Notes: generated by a model not told the origin, from the letters alone. 64,000 bases of DNA from Tautonia sociabilis (GCF_003977685.1 NZ_RYZH01000015.1:1-64000); one strand, 5' to 3'; positions 1 through 9,104 are shown, numbered from the stretch's first letter. Numbers and translations: made by a program.

Positions 1-1
1 G

Positions 2-118
2 CGGAGCCGCCGGTTGAGCAAGGACTACGAGGGGACGACGGCCAGCAGCGAGGCGTTCGTCAAGCTGGCGATGATCCACCTCATGGCCCGACGGCTGGTC
101 AGGAAACTCACTTTCTAG
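2..118 (+). CDS. Partial transposase C-terminus, IS5-like
   Basis: Frame 2 is open from the window edge to a TAG at 116-118 and reads as the last 38 residues of a DDE transposase. The stretch RRLSKDYEG followed by a short helix and a basic MARRLVRKL tail is typical of the extreme C-terminus of IS5-type transposases, which end just after such an Arg-rich helix. The catalytic DDE part lies outside the window, so it cannot be said whether the copy is intact. It is the left-most sign that the region is mobile DNA. Confidence 0.7.
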   Translation, partial: RSRRLSKDYEGTTASSEAFVKLAMIHLMARRLVRKLTF

Positions 119-151
119 ACTCCCTGTCAATCTCTACGGCAGGAAGGGAGT
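119..151. terminator. Stem-loop after the transposase end
   Basis: ACTCCCT (119-125) pairs with AGGGAGT (145-151) across a 19-nt loop directly after the transposase stop. It could be a transcript end or part of the terminal inverted repeat of the insertion sequence; the other end of the IS is outside the window. Confidence 0.3.
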
Positions 152-195
152 GCCCCTCTTCACCGCGCCGTGAATCGGCGCCTCGGCGGCGTGGG

Positions 196-221
196 TTAAG
201 GATTTTTAATTACCTTTTAAG
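196..221. promoter_or_regulatory. Triple direct repeat, likely response-regulator operator
   Basis: TTAAG (196), TTAAT (206) and TTAAG (217) lie on the same face of the helix with spacings of 10 and 11 bp, in an AT-rich patch 48 bp before the response regulator gene. The same repeat with exactly the same spacing occurs at 3508-3533 before the chromate operon. OmpR-family regulators bind such direct repeats, so this is probably the autoregulatory site of the regulator encoded at 269..946. Confidence 0.55.
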
Positions 222-268
222 GTGACTATCAAGCATCGAACCGGAAAATGGACTGATGAGGCGTCACC

Positions 269-946
269 ATGGCAAGAGTACTCATCGTCGAGGACCAGAA
301 GAAGCTGCTCCAGAGCCTCCGCAGGGGACTGGAGGAGGAGGGCTATGAGGTCATCACCGCGGCCACCGGCGAGGAGGGCTACTACCATGCCACCACCGGG
401 AGCTTTGATGCTGTCGTGCTCGATCTAATGCTGCCCGGACGGAGTGGCCTGGAGGTGCTGCGCGACCTCCGCGCCCGCGGGTTCGCCAAGCCCGTCCTGA
501 TCCTCACGGCCCGCGACGCCGTCGAAGACAGGGTGCGGGGGCTCGATTCAGGGGCCGACGACTACCTCGTCAAGCCGTTCGCCTTCGCCGAGCTGCTGGC
601 CCGCCTCCGGGCGCTGCTGCGCCGTGATTTGTCGGGGCGCGAGCTCTTCCTCCGCGCCGACGACCTGGAGGTGGACCTCCTGGCACGCCGGGTCGTCCGG
701 GACGGCGTCGAAGTGGAGCTCACGAAGCGAGAGTTCGAGCTCCTGGAGTACCTGCTCCGGCACAAGAACGCGACCGTCACCCGCGACATGATCGCCCGCG
801 ACGTCTGGAAGGAGACGACCACCGCCCCCACCAACGTCATCGACGTCTACATCACGCAGCTCCGTAAGAAGGTCGATCGGCCGCCGGCCCGGCAGCTCAT
901 CCAGACCATTCGCGGCGTCGGCTACGCGCTGAGGGACAACTCATGA
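269..946 (+). CDS. OmpR-family response regulator
   Basis: A 225-residue DNA-binding response regulator. Residues 1-115 form a receiver domain with acidic pocket E8-D9, phospho-acceptor D52, T80 and K102; residues 125-222 form a winged-helix effector domain ending in the usual TIRGVGYAL segment. The closest families are heavy-metal regulators of the CopR/CusR/CzcR type. The start at 269 is preceded by a weak GATGAGG. The stop overlaps the start of the histidine kinase by 4 bp (ATGA), so the two are translationally coupled. A direct-repeat operator lies just upstream and again before the operon starting at 3632, which is the best candidate target. The metal sensed cannot be read from the sequence. 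Confidence 0.92.
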   Translation: MARVLIVEDQKKLLQSLRRGLEEEGYEVITAATGEEGYYHATTGSFDAVVLDLMLPGRSGLEVLRDLRARGFAKPVLILTARDAVEDRVRGLDSGADDYLVKPFAFAELLARLRALLRRDLSGRELFLRADDLEVDLLARRVVRDGVEVELTKREFELLEYLLRHKNATVTRDMIARDVWKETTTAPTNVIDVYITQLRKKVDRPPARQLIQTIRGVGYALRDNS

Positions 947-2379
947 ACCGCCTGAGCATCCGCTGGAAGCTGACGCTCTGGTACGGGGCGGTGCTCGCCG
1001 CGGTGCTCGCAGTCTTCGGAGGCGCGGTCTACCTGATGATGCGCCATGAGCTCCTGGCCCGCACCGATGCGGGACTCGTCGAGGAGCTGGCGGAGATCGC
1101 CGAGGACGCCCGGCGGATCCGGGCCCCGGGCGAGTTTCAGCGGCTGGCCCGCCGCTTCTCCAGGCACGAGGGCTACGAGTTCCAGGTGACCGACCTCGAA
1201 GGACAGGTCCTCTTCCGCAGCGACCGCCTCGGACCCGGGGCGATGCCCGTCCCGCCGGCCTTGGCCCGCTCGGAGCGGGCGACCGCCGCGGACGTCACCC
1301 TGGAGCACCTCGGCCACTGGCGTATGGTCGGCCGCAGGCTCCAGACGCCGGCCGGGCCGGTGGTGGTCCAGGCCGCCGCGTCGCTCGCCCCGACCGACCA
1401 CGAGCTGGCCGAGCTGCTCACGGTCATCCTCCTGACCGGCCCGCTCGCGCTGCTCGGTGCCCTGGGGGGCGGCTACCTCCTGGCGCGGAAGGCGTTGGCG
1501 CCGGTCGACCGCATGGCCGCCGCCGCCGACGAGATCACCGCGACGCGGCTCGACCGGCGGCTCGACGCGCCCAATTCGGGCGACGAGCTCGGGCGACTGG
1601 CCGGGACGCTCAACCGGATGATCGAGCGGCTCGAGCGCTCCTTCGAGGAGATCCGGCGCTTCACCGCCGACGCGGCCCACGAGCTCCGCACGCCCCTGAC
1701 GGTGATGCGTAACGAGGCCGAGGTCGCGCTCCGCGCCCCCCGCGACCCCGACCAGTACCGCCGCGTGCTGGAGAACATGCTCGAGGAGATCGAGCGGCTC
1801 ACCCGGCTCGCCGAGCAGCTACTCTTCCTCTGCCGCGAGGACGCAGGGCTCGTGCCCCTAGCCCGCGAGCCGGTCCGGCTCGACGAGCTGGTCCGGGACG
1901 CCGCCGAGCACATGCGGGTCGTCGCCGAGGAGAAGGAGATCGACCTGCGCGTGGAGCCATCGGCCGCAGCCATCGTCGTGGGCGACGCCGATCAGTTGCG
2001 GAGGCTCCTCTTCAACATCCTGGATAACGCCGTGAAATACACCCCGCCCGGTGGGAGCGTGTCGGCGGGCGTCGGGCGGCTCGGCCCGCACGCGCGGGCC
2101 GTCGTCTCGGACACGGGCATCGGTATCCCGCAAGAGCACCTGCCCCACGTCTTCGGCCGCTTCTATCGCGTCGACCCGGCCCGGGGGCCGGAGGCGAGCG
2201 GCACGGGGCTGGGGCTCGCCATCTGCCGCGCCATCGCCGAGGCCCACGGGGGGAAGCTCCACATCGAGAGCGTGGTCGGGCGCGGCACAAAGGTGATGCT
2301 GGTCCTGCCCGTGCTCGAGCCGGGCGGGGAACCGCACGACCGGGGGCGTCCCTCCGTGTCCGGCGTTGTGGGGCATTAG
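943..2379 (+). CDS. Membrane sensor histidine kinase
   Basis: A 478-residue kinase partner of the preceding response regulator. Transmembrane segments lie near residues 12-33 and 157-181 and enclose a periplasmic sensor region of about 120 residues. A HAMP domain follows, then HisKA with phospho-acceptor His246 in the [10 protein letters not shown] box, then HATPase_c with an N box ([10 protein letters not shown]) and G boxes (SDTGIGI, GTGLGL). The arrangement matches the CusS/CopS heavy-metal sensor group. The periplasmic part has no obvious Cys or His cluster, so the signal stays open. The 4-bp overlap with the regulator gene supports a one-to-one pair. Confidence 0.92.
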   Translation: MNRLSIRWKLTLWYGAVLAAVLAVFGGAVYLMMRHELLARTDAGLVEELAEIAEDARRIRAPGEFQRLARRFSRHEGYEFQVTDLEGQVLFRSDRLGPGAMPVPPALARSERATAADVTLEHLGHWRMVGRRLQTPAGPVVVQAAASLAPTDHELAELLTVILLTGPLALLGALGGGYLLARKALAPVDRMAAAADEITATRLDRRLDAPNSGDELGRLAGTLNRMIERLERSFEEIRRFTADAAHELRTPLTVMRNEAEVALRAPRDPDQYRRVLENMLEEIERLTRLAEQLLFLCREDAGLVPLAREPVRLDELVRDAAEHMRVVAEEKEIDLRVEPSAAAIVVGDADQLRRLLFNILDNAVKYTPPGGSVSAGVGRLGPHARAVVSDTGIGIPQEHLPHVFGRFYRVDPARGPEASGTGLGLAICRAIAEAHGGKLHIESVVGRGTKVMLVLPVLEPGGEPHDRGRPSVSGVVGH

Positions 2380-2415
2380 GGGCATTAAAGCCAAGATTCC
2401 CGCAGGAGACACGCC

Positions 2416-3477
2416 ATGATACTCGGTAGATCGCTCGCGCTCGCCGCCTTGACGGCGGGCTTGGCGCCGTGCGGATCGGCATGGGCACGCGAGGATGCCG
2501 GCGTCCCGGCCCCGACCAAGGAGTTCGAGGTCCGAGACGACCGGCCCTATCTGGGCGGCGAGCCGGTCAAGCTCTGGGGACTGCGTGCGGGCAATGCCCT
2601 GATGAGCCAGGCGGTCACCGAGCGGCATGTCAACGCCCTGGACACGATGACGGCCCACGGCATCAACCTCCTCGGGGTCTACCTCCAGGGCTCGAACGGC
2701 GGCTGGCCCGACGCCGAGGCGGGCAAGAACGGCTACACCCCTGAGGGGCACCTCAAGGAGGACTTCGCCCGGCGCCTGGAGTGGCTCGTGCGCGAGGCCG
2801 ACGCGCGGGGCATGGTCGTCATGGTCGGGCTGTTCTCCCCCCGCAAGGACCAGGAATTCAAGGACGAGGCGGCCGTCCGGCGCGCCGTGGAGGAGACCGC
2901 CACATTCCTCATCGACCGGAGGCTCAAGAACGTCTTCGTCGACCTCATGCACGAGTACAACCACGAGCGGATCGACATGGACCTCTTCCGCGAGCCGAAC
3001 GGCGCGGACAAGAAGGCGAGGCTCACCGCGTGGTTCTCGGCGGTCGCGCCCGACATCGAGGCCGGCGTCTGTCCCACCTACAAGTCCGGCACCGCCGACA
3101 GCTACCCCGGGATGCAGGTGCGGTTGATCCAGAAGGAGGCCGGGATCCCGAAGGAGGGCTTCGTGGTCAACGTCGAGATGCAGCGCCACGACCCCTACGA
3201 GGACGAGGGGATCTACCAGCCGGAAGAGTTCGACATCATGCGCGGCTACTTCGAGCAGTACCGGGCCGCCCCGAACGCCACGCTGCTGTTCCACTCGGCC
3301 TACTTCCAGGGGATCACCGGCAAGAGCGGCACCGGCCCGCACCCGGAGATGGGCGGCTACGGCAAGAACGGGGATGACCGCGGGATGCGCTTCTACTTCG
3401 AGTGGGTCCGGGACAACGTCGGCCGCTACCAGTACCCGGACCACGTCAAGGGCCGGGCCGGGGCGCTCGCGCGGTGA
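2416..3477 (+). CDS. Exported glycosidase-like TIM-barrel protein
   Basis: A 353-residue protein with a signal peptide ending near the AWA at 22-24, so it is probably periplasmic or secreted. The body (KLWGLRAGNAL, HGINLLGVYL, VDLMHEYNH, FVVNVEMQRHD) has the strand-helix rhythm and the N-E type motifs of cellulase-like (GH5/clan A) barrels; HEYNH would carry the acid/base and VNVEM the nucleophile. This is inferred from pattern, and the substrate is unknown. CAGGAGA precedes the start. It follows the kinase after 36 bp, a gap holding two CATTA repeats, and is followed by a GC-rich hairpin, so it may be the last gene of the regulator operon. Confidence 0.55.
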   Translation: MILGRSLALAALTAGLAPCGSAWAREDAGVPAPTKEFEVRDDRPYLGGEPVKLWGLRAGNALMSQAVTERHVNALDTMTAHGINLLGVYLQGSNGGWPDAEAGKNGYTPEGHLKEDFARRLEWLVREADARGMVVMVGLFSPRKDQEFKDEAAVRRAVEETATFLIDRRLKNVFVDLMHEYNHERIDMDLFREPNGADKKARLTAWFSAVAPDIEAGVCPTYKSGTADSYPGMQVRLIQKEAGIPKEGFVVNVEMQRHDPYEDEGIYQPEEFDIMRGYFEQYRAAPNATLLFHSAYFQGITGKSGTGPHPEMGGYGKNGDDRGMRFYFEWVRDNVGRYQYPDHVKGRAGALAR

Positions 3478-3481
3478 CGGC

Positions 3482-3499
3482 GGCCGAGCCCGCTCGGCC
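3482..3499. terminator. GC-rich hairpin
   Basis: GGCCGAG (3482-3488) and CTCGGCC (3493-3499) form a perfect 7-bp stem with a 4-nt loop, 5 bp after the stop of the glycosidase-like gene and before the promoter region of the chromate operon. No U-tract follows immediately. Confidence 0.5.
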
Positions 3500-3507
3500 A
3501 CGTGTCA

Positions 3508-3533
3508 TTAGGGCTTTTTAATGATCATTTAAG
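3508..3533. promoter_or_regulatory. Second triple direct repeat, operator of the chromate operon
   Basis: TTAGG (3508), TTAAT (3518) and TTAAG (3529) repeat the 10/11-bp spacing of the site at 196-221, and both sites share the flank TTTTTAAT and TGAC after the last repeat. It lies about 100 bp before the first gene of the operon at 3632. This makes the two-component system at 269..2379 the likely regulator of the operon. Confidence 0.55.
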
Positions 3534-3631
3534 ATGACATTGCGGCCATCGGTCTGGCACGATCGGGGCGGTTACCGAAGGCGCCTGATGGCCGGCCTTC
3601 GCATCGGCGACGCACCCGCGAGGAGACGGAG

Positions 3632-4801
3632 ATGACCCGCGAGAACGGACGAGGTTTCTATTTCGGCCTGGAGGCGGAGTTCCTGCTGGTCGACGCGGAG
3701 ACGTTCCTGCCGCTGTGGCACCGCGACCTCACCTTCCGGGAGGTGAACGATGTCCTGGAGTCGATCCCCCTGGACGGCCTGCCCGCCCTCGACGGCCTGG
3801 AACTGGAGCCGCCGCACCGCAAGCTCATGCCCTACGTCGTCGAGGGCTACCACGTCCCCGACCCCGACTACAACCCGATCGACCTCCTGCCCAAGGGGGT
3901 CGAGATCAGGACGCCCCTCTGCACCTCGATCGAGGAGTGCCTCGGCTTGCTCCGCGCGCTGTTCGAGCGGATGCAGTCGTCGCTCGTCCGGCACGGCTAC
4001 CGGGCGGCGGTGATCTCGCACCACCCGACCGAGACCCACTTCGAGGGGCCGCAGAACAAGCGCCGCTACGACTTCTGGCAATGGGCCATGCAGGTGATGC
4101 TCACCTACGGCCCCGACGTCAACGTGAGCCTGCCGCCCGAGCTGACGGCGCGGCTCGATGACCGCGACCTCCACGCGAAGGTCAACTACTACGCCCCGGC
4201 CCTGACGGCGCTGACGCTCGCCTCCCCGCTCTACGGGGGGGGCCTGTGGGAGATCCGCGGCCGGGTCGGCAAGTCGATGCGGACGTACCGGCGCAGCACT
4301 TACGGCCGGGCGCTCGAGGAGCACCCGGAGGAGGGCGGGCGGCTGGAGCTCAAGCCCTTCGAGATGAGCTGGCGGCTGGACGATTTCCGCAACGACTTCC
4401 TGCTCTGGCTGGAGCTCCTGCTGGACGAGGGGCTGCGGGGACGGGCCAGCGACCAGACCCGGATCTACGACCTCGGCCAGGTCGCGCGTTTCGGGCTCGC
4501 GGCGGAGACCGTACGCGAGCGGGCCGCGGCGGTGCTCGACCGGGCCGAGGCAGTGCTACCTCGATGGGGGTTCGACCCCACTCCGCTGGCGTCCTTCCGC
4601 CGTCGCCTCGAGACGGGGCGCCTCCCGGCCGACGAGATCGCCGACCTGTTCGCCAGAGAAGGCTCCATCCCCGGCGTGCTCCGGCACCTGGCCGACCTGG
4701 TCCCGTTGGGGGCCGGGGAAGCATTCGGTGAGGCCATTGCGCGGGTTGACCAACTCGCCCATAGCCTCGATCATAGCCACGACCCCGCGGGCCACGCGTG
4801 A
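3632..4801 (+). CDS. GCS2-type glutamate-cysteine ligase-like enzyme
   Basis: A 389-residue carboxylate-amine ligase of the GCS2 family, which forms gamma-glutamyl-cysteine or a similar amide from a carboxylate, an amine and ATP. The N-terminal FGLEAEFLLVD carries the family's metal/ATP-binding Glu residues; GVEIRTP, HHPTETHFEGP and the FEMSWRLDDFRND region are further family-type blocks. GGAGACGGAG precedes the start. It opens a plus-strand operon with DUF1259, ChrB-like, ChrA and an ABC exporter, so a low-molecular-weight thiol made against chromate or other oxidants is a reasonable role. Substrate specificity cannot be told from the sequence. Confidence 0.8.
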   Translation: MTRENGRGFYFGLEAEFLLVDAETFLPLWHRDLTFREVNDVLESIPLDGLPALDGLELEPPHRKLMPYVVEGYHVPDPDYNPIDLLPKGVEIRTPLCTSIEECLGLLRALFERMQSSLVRHGYRAAVISHHPTETHFEGPQNKRRYDFWQWAMQVMLTYGPDVNVSLPPELTARLDDRDLHAKVNYYAPALTALTLASPLYGGGLWEIRGRVGKSMRTYRRSTYGRALEEHPEEGGRLELKPFEMSWRLDDFRNDFLLWLELLLDEGLRGRASDQTRIYDLGQVARFGLAAETVRERAAAVLDRAEAVLPRWGFDPTPLASFRRRLETGRLPADEIADLFAREGSIPGVLRHLADLVPLGAGEAFGEAIARVDQLAHSLDHSHDPAGHA

Positions 4802-4836
4802 ATGCCCGCAATTCCAACTCACCAGGGAGATACACC

Positions 4837-5772
4837 ATGAAGCTGCCGAAGAAACTCGCCCTGTCCGGGATCCTCAGCACGTTCGCCCTCGTCACCGCCC
4901 TCGCCGCCGCCGCGCAGCAGGGAGATCGGCGGCTCGACGCGGACGCGATCGGCCGAGCCGCGGCCACCGAGGCGACCACGACCGACGACGGCGTTGTGCG
5001 GATCGGCTGGGCCCGCGACGATGTCAAGGTGACGGTCGACGGGATGCCGCTGAAGCCCTTCGCCGGGCTCGGCTCCTGGGCCGCCTTCGCGCCCACCGAG
5101 CACGGCGCGATGGTCATGGGCGATACCGTCGTCTTCCAGGACGAGGTCTCGCCCGCCATGGACGCCGCCTTCGCCAACGGCCTGGAGGTCTCGGCCCTGC
5201 ACAACCATTTCTTCTTCGACGAGCCCAAGGTCTACTTCATGCACATCGGCGGCCACGGCAACCCCGAGGAGCTCGCACGCGGGGTCAAGGCCGTCTGGGA
5301 CGCCATCAAGCAGGTCCGTTCCGAGCGGGGCACTCCCGCCGACACCTTCCCGGGAGAAACTCCCCGCCACGGGACGATCGACGCGGCCAAAGTCGAGCGG
5401 ATCATCGGCCACGAAGGCCAGTCGCAGGACGGGATGGTCAAGATTACCATCGGCCGCGAGGCGTCGATGCATGGCATGAAGTTCGGCGGATCGATGGGCC
5501 TGACGACCTGGGCTGCCTTCTCCGGCAGCGACGAGCTGGCCGCGATCGACGGCGATTTCGCCATGACCGCACGCGAGGTGCAGCCCGTCCTCCGCGCGCT
5601 CCGCAAGGCCGGGATCCACGTCGTCGCGCTGCACAATCACATGATCGGGGAGGAGCCTGCATACTACTTCACCCACTTCTGGGGCAAGGGACCGGCCGAG
5701 GAACTGGCCCGGGGGTTCAAGGCGGCCCTCGACGCTCAGGCCGCCGCCTCGCGGGAAACCACGGGGCACTGA
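4837..5772 (+). CDS. Exported tandem DUF1259 (LppY/LpqO-type) protein
   Basis: A 311-residue exported protein. The ATG at 4837 is chosen over an in-frame ATG at 4798 because AGGGAGA lies 6 bp ahead of it and it gives a clean signal peptide (KKLALSGILSTFALVTALAA). The mature protein holds two copies of the DUF1259 fold, near residues 55-150 and 195-300. Each has a VSALHNHFF or VVALHNHM motif and an ending of the form YFMHIGGHG or YFTHFWGKG, so conserved His residues may bind metal. The family is known from LppY/LpqO lipoproteins and has no settled function. Its place between the ligase and ChrB suggests a role in oxyanion or oxidative stress. Confidence 0.85.
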   Translation: MKLPKKLALSGILSTFALVTALAAAAQQGDRRLDADAIGRAAATEATTTDDGVVRIGWARDDVKVTVDGMPLKPFAGLGSWAAFAPTEHGAMVMGDTVVFQDEVSPAMDAAFANGLEVSALHNHFFFDEPKVYFMHIGGHGNPEELARGVKAVWDAIKQVRSERGTPADTFPGETPRHGTIDAAKVERIIGHEGQSQDGMVKITIGREASMHGMKFGGSMGLTTWAAFSGSDELAAIDGDFAMTAREVQPVLRALRKAGIHVVALHNHMIGEEPAYYFTHFWGKGPAEELARGFKAALDAQAAASRETTGH

Positions 5773-5786
5773 GGGACGGATGTGCC

Positions 5787-6239
5787 ATGAAGTGGGTCAC
5801 CCGCGAGAATGCCAAGGTCGATCGCGTCGCCTGCCCCTGGCTCATCCGCCGCTTCGTCGACCCGGAGGCCGAGTTCCTCTTCGTCCCGGCGGATGAGGTG
5901 ATGACGATCGCCGAGCGGGAGAGGGCCGTCCCCTACGACGTGCCTGGGGCGGAGCTCGGGCACGTCGATGGACGCTGCTCGTTCGAGAGCATCCTGCTCA
6001 AGTACGGCCTCGCGGGTGACCCGGCCCTGGCCGAGCTTGCCCGGATCGTCCATGCGGCTGACATCGCCACTGACGTCGAGACGGCGCTCGAAGGCTGGGG
6101 GCTCAAGGCGATCGCCCACGGCTTCTCGCTGCTCGTCGGGAACGATGACCACCGAAAGATCGAGCTGGAGTCGCCGATGTACGACGCGCTATACCTCTGG
6201 TGCCGACACAAGCTCGCGGAGTTCGAGGATGAGAGATGA
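5787..6239 (+). CDS. ChrB-like chromate resistance protein (C-terminal domain only)
   Basis: A 150-residue protein that starts MKWVTRENAKVDRVACPWLIRRF, the hallmark of the C-terminal domain of ChrB-type chromate resistance proteins. Full-length ChrB is roughly twice as long; here only the C-terminal half is encoded, a common stand-alone form. A conserved Cys in VACPWLI and His residues (GHVDG, VHAAD, GNDDHRK) may bind metal or redox partners. ChrB homologues act in chromate sensing or detoxification next to chrA. The gene sits 14 bp after DUF1259 and overlaps the start of chrA by 11 bp. Confidence 0.88.
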   Translation: MKWVTRENAKVDRVACPWLIRRFVDPEAEFLFVPADEVMTIAERERAVPYDVPGAELGHVDGRCSFESILLKYGLAGDPALAELARIVHAADIATDVETALEGWGLKAIAHGFSLLVGNDDHRKIELESPMYDALYLWCRHKLAEFEDER

Positions 6240-7473
6240 TCCGGATCAGGAGGCCGAAGACGGGGAGGCGCTCGGCAGGATCGGGGCCCCTGAGCCGGTC
6301 GCGCATCTTGCGATACACCTTTACTCGCTCCGGGAGCTCTGCGCGTACTTTCTCCGCCTCGGGACCGTGGGATTCGGCGGGCCGATCGCGCTCGTCGGCT
6401 ACATGCAACGCGATCTCGTCGAGCAACGGCGATGGATCTCCCGGGAGGACTTCGCCGAGGGGCTCGCCTTGGCCCAGCTCGCCCCGGGGCCGCTTGCAGC
6501 CCAGTTGGCCATCTATCTGGGCTGGATCCGCTTCCGAATCCTCGGGGCCACGCTCGTTAGCATCGCGTTCGTCGTGCCGTCGTTCCTGATGGTCCTTGCA
6601 CTCTCGGCCCTGTACCTCCGCTTCGGTGGCCTGCCTTGGATGCAGGGGGCCTTCTACGGCATCGGGGCCGCCGTCATCGCCATCATCGCCCGGAGCGCCT
6701 ATAAGCTCGTCCGTCAGACCATCGGCACCGACCGGCTGCTCTGGCCGGTCTTCGCCGTGAACGCCGTCACCACCGCCTGGACGGAGACGGAAATCGTCTG
6801 GATCTTCCTGCTCTGCGGCGTTGGGGTGATGCTGCTCCGAGGGTGGCCCCGAGCTGTCTCAACGCCGACGGCACTCGGCCTGGCCCCCCTGCCCGCCTGG
6901 CTGCTCACCGGGCTCCATGGCACAGCAACCGCCGGCTCGCTCGGGACGATCTTCCTCTACTTCGCCGCGGCGGGGGCGTTCGTCTTCGGCAGTGGACTGG
7001 CGATCGTGCCGTTCCTGCACGGAGGCGTCGTCGAGGAATTTCATTGGCTCAACGAGCAGCAGTTCCTCGACGCGGTGGCCGTCGCCATGATCACCCCGGG
7101 GCCCGTGGTCATCACGGTCGCCTTCATCGGGTACATGGTCGCCGGGCCGCTCGGGGCGACGGTGGCAGCCGTCGGGGTCTTCTTCCCCTGCTACCTGTTC
7201 ACGGTGATCCCGGCCCCCTACTTCCGCCGGTTCGCCCAGAACCGACCGATCCGGGCATTCGTGGACGGGGTCACCGCGGCGGCGACCGGCGCCATCGCGG
7301 GCGCGGCCTTCGTGCTCGGCCGCAGGGCCATCGTCGACCTCCCGACGGCGCTCATCGCTCTGCTCACGCTCGCCGTGCTCCTCAAAGTCAGGAAGGTCCC
7401 GGAACCGCTCGTCATCGTGGCGGCCGGCGTGGTCGGGTTCATCGCCAAGCAATCGATCTATGGATCGCCGTAA
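6229..7473 (+). CDS. chrA: Chromate transporter ChrA
   Basis: A 414-residue bidomain CHR-family membrane protein that exports chromate. The first half carries FLRLGTVGFGGPIALVGYM and LAQLAPGPLAAQLA; the second repeats this as FVFGSGLAIVPFL and AVAMITPGPVVITVAFIGYM, the two-fold pseudo-repeat of long-chain ChrA. Ten or more hydrophobic segments can be seen. The start at 6229 gives the usual family length; the frame stays open further upstream inside chrB, but that part has no ChrA-like sequence. Overlap with chrB and with the following ATPase gene points to a single transcript. Confidence 0.93.
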   Translation: MRDDPDQEAEDGEALGRIGAPEPVAHLAIHLYSLRELCAYFLRLGTVGFGGPIALVGYMQRDLVEQRRWISREDFAEGLALAQLAPGPLAAQLAIYLGWIRFRILGATLVSIAFVVPSFLMVLALSALYLRFGGLPWMQGAFYGIGAAVIAIIARSAYKLVRQTIGTDRLLWPVFAVNAVTTAWTETEIVWIFLLCGVGVMLLRGWPRAVSTPTALGLAPLPAWLLTGLHGTATAGSLGTIFLYFAAAGAFVFGSGLAIVPFLHGGVVEEFHWLNEQQFLDAVAVAMITPGPVVITVAFIGYMVAGPLGATVAAVGVFFPCYLFTVIPAPYFRRFAQNRPIRAFVDGVTAAATGAIAGAAFVLGRRAIVDLPTALIALLTLAVLLKVRKVPEPLVIVAAGVVGFIAKQSIYGSP

Positions 7474-8143
7474 ACCCGTGCTCCAGGCTTGCGGACTCGG
7501 ACGACGGAAGCCGGGCAGCGACCAATGGCTGATCCACGGCATCTGCATGGCGGTCCGCCCCGGGGACCGTATCGCCTTGGGGGGGCCATCCGGCTCCGGC
7601 AAGACCGTGCTCCTCAGGGCCCTCTGCTTGCTCGATCCGATCGATGAGGGGAGCATCGAGTGGAAGGGCGAGCCGATCCGCGGGGACGCCCTGCCGGCCT
7701 ATCGTAAGGAGGTCTTGTACGTCCACCAGCGGCCCGCGCTGCTGGAGGGGAACGTGGAACAGAACCTCGGGTATCCGTTCTCCCTGAGGGCCCACCGCGG
7801 CCGAGAGTTCGACCGGGAGCGGATCGTGGCCCTGCTCGATGCTCTCGGCCGCGACGCGGCCTTCCTGCGGAAATCGAACCGTAACCTCTCGGGGGGTGAG
7901 GCGCAGATCGTCGCCCTGCTCCGCGCCATCCAGCTCGACCCGACCGTCCTCCTCCTCGACGAGGCGACGACCTCCCTCGATCCGGCCACCGTCGCGGCCG
8001 CGGAGCGACTGCTGGATCGCTGGTGGTCCGAGGCACCTGGCGAACGAGCAATCATCCTGATCAGTCACAACCCAGAACAAGCCGGCCGCTTCGCCGACCG
8101 CAGGCTCCATATGAGCGCAGGCGGCACGGTATCGGAACGGTGA
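7460..8143 (+). CDS. fetA: ABC transporter ATPase, FetA type
   Basis: A 227-residue ATP-binding subunit with Walker A GPSGSGKT (about 42-49), a Q-loop VHQRPALLEG, signature NLSGGEAQ, Walker B LLLDEATTSLD and the H-loop His in ISHNPEQ. The VHQRPALLEGNV segment resembles FetA (YbbL). It overlaps chrA by 14 bp and is followed 7 bp later by a FetB-type permease, so the two form one exporter. In E. coli FetAB helps export iron and protects against peroxide; whether this pair moves iron or another metal is not visible. Confidence 0.85.
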   Translation: MDRRKPVLQACGLGRRKPGSDQWLIHGICMAVRPGDRIALGGPSGSGKTVLLRALCLLDPIDEGSIEWKGEPIRGDALPAYRKEVLYVHQRPALLEGNVEQNLGYPFSLRAHRGREFDRERIVALLDALGRDAAFLRKSNRNLSGGEAQIVALLRAIQLDPTVLLLDEATTSLDPATVAAAERLLDRWWSEAPGERAIILISHNPEQAGRFADRRLHMSAGGTVSER

Positions 8144-8150
8144 CGAGACG

Positions 8151-8951
8151 ATGGACAAGCCTTACATCGAACTCTCGTATTGGCAGGTTGGCCTGGCCGC
8201 ATTGCTCATCCTCGTCAATGGCGGCATCTCGCTCATGCTCCGCCTGGACATCGAGCGGCGGCTCCTCGTCGCCGGGTTCCGCACCGTGGCGCAGCTCCTG
8301 CTCGTCGGGCTCGTCCTCCAGTGGGTCTTCCGTGTCGGGCGCTGGTACATCATCCTGGGACTCTTGGCCGCGATGACCGTTGTGGCCGGGGTCTCCGCCG
8401 TCCGGCGGGTACACGTCCGCTATCCCGGGATCTGGCTCTCCAGCCTCATCTCGATCTGGGCGAGTTCCTGGCTTATGGGGGCCCTGGCCGTCTTCGTCAT
8501 CGTGCCCGTCGAGCCGTGGTATTCCCCCCAATATGCGATCCCGCTCCTGGGCATGATCCTCGGCAATACCCTGAGCGGCATCTCGCTCGGGCTGGATCGG
8601 CTGGGCGGGGAGCTGGGCGGGAGCCGGCCGCAGGTCGAAGCCCTGCTCGCGCTGGGAGCGACCCGATGGGAGGCCGCTCGCGGGCCCCTGCAGCAGGCTG
8701 TGCGCACCGGGATGATCCCGATCATCAATTCGATGATGGTCGCCGGGGTGGTGAGCCTCCCCGGGATGATGACCGGCCAGCTCCTAGCCGGAGTCGACCC
8801 GATCGAGGCGGTGAAGTACCAGATCATCATTATGTTCCTGATCGCGTCCGGCACGGCGCTCGGCACCGTCGGCGTGGTGCTCCTGAGCTACAAGCGGCTG
8901 TTCAACGACGACCACCAATTCCTCTACCAGCTCGTCAGGGAGCATCCCTAG
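8151..8951 (+). CDS. fetB: ABC permease, FetB/UPF0014 family
   Basis: A 266-residue permease with about seven hydrophobic segments and the family's GMILGNTLSGISLGLDR and GATRWEAARGPLQQAVRTGMIPIINSMM blocks, the latter serving as the coupling helix that meets the ATPase. MMTGQLLAGVDPIEAVKYQI is a further FetB hallmark. Length fits the family (about 260). It is the last gene of the operon starting at 3632, and no clear terminator follows. Linkage of FetAB with chrBA and a thiol ligase suggests a joint answer to oxidative metal stress. Confidence 0.88.
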   Translation: MDKPYIELSYWQVGLAALLILVNGGISLMLRLDIERRLLVAGFRTVAQLLLVGLVLQWVFRVGRWYIILGLLAAMTVVAGVSAVRRVHVRYPGIWLSSLISIWASSWLMGALAVFVIVPVEPWYSPQYAIPLLGMILGNTLSGISLGLDRLGGELGGSRPQVEALLALGATRWEAARGPLQQAVRTGMIPIINSMMVAGVVSLPGMMTGQLLAGVDPIEAVKYQIIIMFLIASGTALGTVGVVLLSYKRLFNDDHQFLYQLVREHP

Positions 8952-9104
8952 CCACACAAGGTCAGCGACCGAGGGCGAGTTCAGCAGTCCCTGCCCTGCC
9001 CTCTTCCTCCGCGCCCGCGTTCATTTCAAGACCGCGATCCCGTAGCGATCGATGAGCTTCGCATCCACCGCACGCGGGTCCTTCCGCTCCGGCACCCGGC
9101 CCGT

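Noticed and set aside
1858-3501. Long minus-strand open frame of 547 codons across the histidine kinase and next gene
   Set aside because: It is a shadow of real plus-strand genes in GC-rich DNA; the translation is Arg/Pro/Gly-rich and has no domain.
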